NCBI RefSeq assembly: GCF_041438865.1
Contig: NZ_CP109450.1
Span: 5,520,501 to 5,584,500, forward strand
Origin: Streptomyces sp. NBC_01471
GTDB lineage: Bacteria; Actinomycetota; Actinomycetes; Streptomycetales; Streptomycetaceae
Length of the DNA stretch: 64,000 bases
Direction of reading: 5' to 3'
Each line of letters opens with the position of its first letter. The stretch's first letter is position 1. A program made the position numbers and the translations under genes. The notes beneath the pieces were generated by a model. It made no database searches, was not told the origin of the DNA, and saw only the letters and a list, made by a program, of their open reading frames with translations. Shown piece by piece: positions 61,100 to 64,000 of this stretch.

Positions 61100-62317
61100 A
61101 TGACCAGCGCAGCCATGCGGTTTTCCATCCCCGCGACCGCTCAGTCCCGCGTCCGTCAGCTTGTCGAGGCGACCAACGCCCGCGCCGCCGTCCACCACCT
61201 CAGCGCGTACGCGATGGACATCTCCAAGCCGTTCCTTGCCGACTACCACGACATCGACGGCCGCCTGATCGGCCAGCGCCCCACCGTCACCGTGACGATC
61301 TCCGGTGACATCCCCCGTCACCACGGCTGGACCGTCATCGCCCGCCTGGACCACGACGAGGAGGGCGAGACGATAACCAGCCTGTTCCCCGGTCTGCCCG
61401 AGCAGGACGCCGAGGCCGCGCGCCAGTACCGCGCCATCGAGTCCTTCTGCCACGGGTGTGCCGTCGCCCGGCACCGCACCGCCACCTACCTTGCCCGCCA
61501 CGAGACCGGCGAGATGCGGCAGTTGGGCACGACGTGCGTCGAGCCGTACACCGGTCTGCCGATCAAGGGACTTGAGGCCCTGTGGCGGTTCGGCACGCTG
61601 AAGGACTCCGATTGGGACGGCGAAGAGGGCGGCATCCCGGCCGATCTCCGCGTGCCGGTGATCGAGGTGCTGCGGGTGACCGCCGCCATCGTGAACACCG
61701 AAGGCAGGTTCTACAGCCGGTCCGAGCAGTGGAAGAACACCCCGCCGACCGCCGACGGCGTCGAAGCGTACTTCTTCGACCGCAAGGCCCCGATGGAGTG
61801 GCGGGCCGGCATCGACGGCGACCCCGACGCGCCGACTACCGCCGTCGCCGTCCGGGCATGGGCCGTCCAGGGATACGGCAGCCTCTCCGACTACCGCCAC
61901 AAGGTGGGCCAGTTGGCGAAGGGTGAGACCGTCGATCCGCGCCACCTGCCGGCACTGGTGTCCGCCATCGCGGGTTGGTACCGCGACCAGGAGAAGGAGG
62001 CCAGCGAGCGGACCGCCCAGAACTCCCGGCCGCAGGGCACGGTGGGCGAGCGGATCACCACCGCCGCCACCGTCACCACCGTGATCGAGCTGGAGGGCCG
62101 GACGTACGGCTACCACACCCAGCGCCGCCGACTGGTGAAGTTCCAGGACCCGAGCGGCAATGTGTTCATCTGGTTCAGCTCCGCCGCCGACATCCCCGAC
62201 CAGGGCGACCAGGTCGAGCTGACCGGCACGGTCAAGGACCACAGCATCTACGGCGAGACCGCACAGACCGTGCTCACCCGGTGCCGCGTCGCCGCGCGAG
62301 AACCGGTCGCCGCGTAG
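61100..62317 (+). CDS. Hypothetical protein with C-terminal OB-fold-like domain
   Basis: 405 aa. N-terminal helices (RVRQLVEATNARAAVHHLSA), a Cys/His cluster (FCHGCAVARHRTATYLARHE, QLGTTCVEP) that may bind zinc, a middle helical region, and a C-terminal beta-rich part VVIELEGRTYGY-like through VFIWFSSAADIPDQGDQVEL and TGTVKDHSIYGETAQTVLTR, which has the rhythm of an OB fold. ATG 61100 with AGGAG 8 nt upstream. Possibly nucleic-acid binding; not recognised further. Sole gene directly after shared promoter copy 3. Confidence 0.7.
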   Translation: MTSAAMRFSIPATAQSRVRQLVEATNARAAVHHLSAYAMDISKPFLADYHDIDGRLIGQRPTVTVTISGDIPRHHGWTVIARLDHDEEGETITSLFPGLPEQDAEAARQYRAIESFCHGCAVARHRTATYLARHETGEMRQLGTTCVEPYTGLPIKGLEALWRFGTLKDSDWDGEEGGIPADLRVPVIEVLRVTAAIVNTEGRFYSRSEQWKNTPPTADGVEAYFFDRKAPMEWRAGIDGDPDAPTTAVAVRAWAVQGYGSLSDYRHKVGQLAKGETVDPRHLPALVSAIAGWYRDQEKEASERTAQNSRPQGTVGERITTAATVTTVIELEGRTYGYHTQRRRLVKFQDPSGNVFIWFSSAADIPDQGDQVELTGTVKDHSIYGETAQTVLTRCRVAAREPVAA

Positions 62318-62697
62318 CAGCAGCCCCGGCCGGGCGGGAGCCACCGTCCGGCCGGACCCAGGCCGCCGGGCGGTGGGGTGGGCGGCATCGAGCCGCCCAC
62401 CCCACGCTCCGCCCACCGCCGTTCGGGCACGCCCGCGTCGGCGGCCGGCCTCACTCACCGGCCCCCCCCGTACGAAGGGCGTCCCTCCGGGACGGCTCAG
62501 CCTGGCCCGGCTCGCAGCCGGACGGAACGTCCGGGCCGCGGGCGGCCCTCCCGTCCCGTCCGGACGCCGGGCCGAAGGGCGTGCCCTTCGGGCACGACGC
62601 CACTTTCCATCGCGCTCCGCACGATGACGGGCGGCATCTCCCCGACGCCGTACGGCACGCCGCCGACCGCACCACCGAAGTCCCGAGGAACACCCCT
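62318..62697 (+). other. GC-rich spacer with two related hairpins
   Basis: 380 bp. CGAAGGGCGTCCCTCCGGGA (62474 on) and CGAAGGGCGTGCCCTTCGGG (62573 on) each form a small stem (CGTCCC/GGGACG and CGTGCCC/GGGCACG). The first probably ends transcription after the OB-fold-like gene. No gene recognised. Confidence 0.5.
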
Positions 62698-63051
62698 ATG
62701 CCCGAGAACGCACCCGTCACCCCGCATCAGGTTGCCCACCCCGGAAACCCGTCCCCGCAGACCTGTATCCAGGTCGCCAGGCAGGCCGCGATCCGCGCCG
62801 TCACCGCAGCCGACGACGCCATGACCGCGATGTGCCGCAGCCGGTCCGGTGCCGCCGTCCGTCTGGAGGCGGCCATGTACGCGGCCCACAAGGAAGCCGT
62901 CGGAGCCGAGGGGCACGCGGACCGCGCCAAGCGGTACGCCGATGACCCCACCATGCCGAGCAGCGCCCCCTTGTACTGCGCCCGTGCGGCCGTCGGCCAC
63001 GCTGTTCGGGCTCAGTTGGCCGCCGGAGCCGAGACGACGGCTGTCCTTTGA
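62698..63051 (+). CDS. Hypothetical Ala-rich protein, 117 aa
   Basis: Not recognised. MPENAPVTPHQVAHPGNPSP then an Ala-rich helical body (AIRAVTAADDAMTAMCRSRS, AAMYAAHKEAVGAEGHADRA). ATG 62698 with AGGA 9 nt upstream. Codon use is normal for the element; it is the last gene of the plus-strand set before a less GC-rich gap. Confidence 0.55.
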   Translation: MPENAPVTPHQVAHPGNPSPQTCIQVARQAAIRAVTAADDAMTAMCRSRSGAAVRLEAAMYAAHKEAVGAEGHADRAKRYADDPTMPSSAPLYCARAAVGHAVRAQLAAGAETTAVL

Positions 63052-63270
63052 CGGCGAATTTAGTCGTGTGCAGCTCGCTGACCTGCGGCGACTGGATTGG
63101 ATGTCAACGAGTTGTCGGACGCGGGGGTGATGACGAAACACGCTGGACGGGGACCGGCCGCAGGGGCCGAGCTGGGACTGCCTTCAATTCGAAGGGCGAG
63201 TGACGGGGTGTGTGGTATGTTTGATGAGTTCGTGTTGATCCAGGTTGAGGATGAAAGGGAGGTGGGGCTG

Positions 63271-63339
63271 ATGACCGCACTCAAGGCCACTGCGATGCGC
63301 AGCGCCCGGACCGCCCTCACGTCCCGGGCGACGGTCTGA
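63271..63339 (+). CDS. Possible 22-aa leader peptide upstream of the GNAT gene
   Basis: ATG 63271 with GGGAGG 9 nt upstream; MTALKATAMRSARTALTSRA then TV and TGA 63337-63339. Ala/Thr/Arg-rich. The ribosome binding site is better than that of the following acetyltransferase, so a translated leader is plausible. Too short for confidence from sequence alone. Confidence 0.3.
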   Translation: MTALKATAMRSARTALTSRATV

Positions 63340-63422
63340 CCCGTCACTCCTGCCCCGCTGAGAGCGTGAGCTCGCGCGGCATTCCCTGCACGAACCTCAC
63401 CATGAAACGGATTCATCCCGTC

Positions 63423-63938
63423 ATGCGTACCCACAGCAACTGGATCACCCGCGCCGAGACCGGCGCCGACATCCCCACCATCCACGAGATCAACCTCGTT
63501 GCGTTCGAGACCGCGATGGAGGCCGACCTCGTCGACTCTCTGCGCGCCGACACCTCCTGGATCGACGGCCTCTCCCTTGTCTCCACCGACGAGGACGGCA
63601 CCCTCATCGGCCATGCCCTGCTGACTCGCTGCCACATCGGGGATATCCCGGCCTTGTGCCTGGCCCCCGTCGCCGTACGGCCCGAGTACCAGAAGAGTGG
63701 CGCCGGCTCGGCAGTCATCCGTGCAGCCCTCCAGGCTGCTAAGGAGATGGACGAGTACTACGTCACCGTCCTCGGACACCCGACGTACTACCCGCGCTTC
63801 GGCTTCACCCGCGCCTCAACTCATGGCATTGGCCTGACCATCGACGTCCCGGACGAGGCCATGATGGCCCTCACCCTGGACGAGGCCCACCCGCTGCCCA
63901 GCGGCACCGTCCGCTACGCAGCACCCTTCGGCATCTAA
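63423..63938 (+). CDS. GNAT-family N-acetyltransferase (YhbS-like)
   Basis: 171 aa. NWITRAETGADIPTIHEINL at the start; LAPVAVRPEYQKSGAGSAVI is motif A (acetyl-CoA pyrophosphate loop, normally Q/RxxGxG/A); YVTVLGHPTYYPRFGFTRAS is the YhbS signature. ATG 63423 is the usual family start; GTG 63366 and ATG 63402 are in frame but none has a strong binding site. Substrate unknown. Confidence 0.85.
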   Translation: MRTHSNWITRAETGADIPTIHEINLVAFETAMEADLVDSLRADTSWIDGLSLVSTDEDGTLIGHALLTRCHIGDIPALCLAPVAVRPEYQKSGAGSAVIRAALQAAKEMDEYYVTVLGHPTYYPRFGFTRASTHGIGLTIDVPDEAMMALTLDEAHPLPSGTVRYAAPFGI

Positions 63939-63954
63939 TAGCACGACCCGTCGT

Positions 63955-63980
63955 GCGAGGGGGGCTTCGGCCCCCCTCGC
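63955..63980 (+). terminator. Hairpin after the GNAT gene
   Basis: GCGAGGGGGGC-TTCG-GCCCCCCTCGC, an 11-bp perfect stem with a stable TTCG tetraloop, 16 bp past the stop; a smaller GCACGAC/GTCGTGC stem precedes it. Confidence 0.85.
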
Positions 63981-64000
63981 GCGGCCCACAACTTGAAGAA

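Larger units (their letters stand above)
43576..64000 (+). mobile_element. Integrated genetic element at the CAT tRNA (right end outside window)
   Basis: Evidence: tyrosine integrase next to a tRNA 3' end, then genes without core functions (HNH nucleases, recombinases, DUF2786, ParB-like, OB-fold protein), shared non-core promoter repeats, and decayed genes. I did not see a second copy of the tRNA 3' end before 64000, so the extent is inferred. No relaxase, FtsK/TraSA or phage structural gene is visible here. Confidence 0.5.

Noticed and set aside
61975-62697. Upstream extension of the 117-aa gene
   Set aside because: The frame overlaps the OB-fold-like gene antiphase and is Arg/Pro-rich; ATG 62698 has its own binding site.
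43576-64000. Right attachment site (copy of the tRNA 3' end)
   Set aside because: No second GTTCGAGTCCCACCCGCC-type string was seen up to 64000 when reading; a computed search could overturn this.

Overview
High-GC DNA with GTG/TTG starts, purine-rich ribosome binding sites, many four-base gene overlaps and typical actinobacterial families marks this as a Streptomyces chromosome. The stretch ppdK - NAD(P)H-FMN reductase - dgt - dnaG - hrdA-type sigma factor resembles, from memory, the SCO2465-SCO2494 neighbourhood of S. coelicolor, so about 1-43.5 kb is conserved core with local strain-specific genes. About 43.5-64 kb is accessory DNA beginning at a tRNA gene.

Core layout. 0.4-5.2 kb: iron acquisition unit (ATPase, lipoprotein, fused double permease, and a divergent PPOX flavoprotein) with an iron box at each promoter. 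5.3-11.2 kb: MFS exporter with ArsR-type regulator and a doubled palindromic operator, TetR regulator, aldo/keto reductase, Lrp regulator, amino acid permease. 11.5-15.8 kb: small conserved protein, two DHA2 exporters and a divergent XRE/MmyB regulator. 15.8-20.3 kb: dusB and ppdK. 20.4-25.2 kb: truncated GntR gene, secreted hydrolase, and a sugar ABC operon whose last permease is broken. 25.4-30.9 kb: mixed small enzymes, a short-chain dehydrogenase remnant, and an FMN reductase behind a SoxR-like box. 31.1-43.0 kb: dgt, FAD oxidoreductase, dnaG, sigma factor, heterodimeric ABC exporter, sugar kinase, YtxH-like protein. 43.17-43.58 kb: two tRNA-Asn genes and one CAT-anticodon tRNA.

Accessory region. 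A tyrosine integrase lies directly downstream of the CAT tRNA, so an element is probably integrated there; its far end is outside the window. Within it an HNH endonuclease gene is split into complementary halves at 45.6-45.97 and 56.09-56.35 kb. The roughly 10 kb between them holds two complete tyrosine recombinases, two large proteins that each combine an array of zinc ribbons with a recombinase-like C-terminus lacking catalytic residues, each preceded by a small HTH-like partner gene that overlaps it by four bases, plus cargo (HIT hydrolase, short-chain dehydrogenase, a second HNH gene). This looks like a little-described multi-recombinase mobile element, and one of its two modules is decayed.

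From 57 to 62.3 kb, three transcription units (DUF2786 protein plus a small gene; ParB-like protein plus a frameshifted gene; OB-fold-like protein) each begin with the same promoter and a two-hairpin 5' leader, suggesting a private regulon of the element. A 159-bp imperfect palindrome sits just upstream of the first copy.
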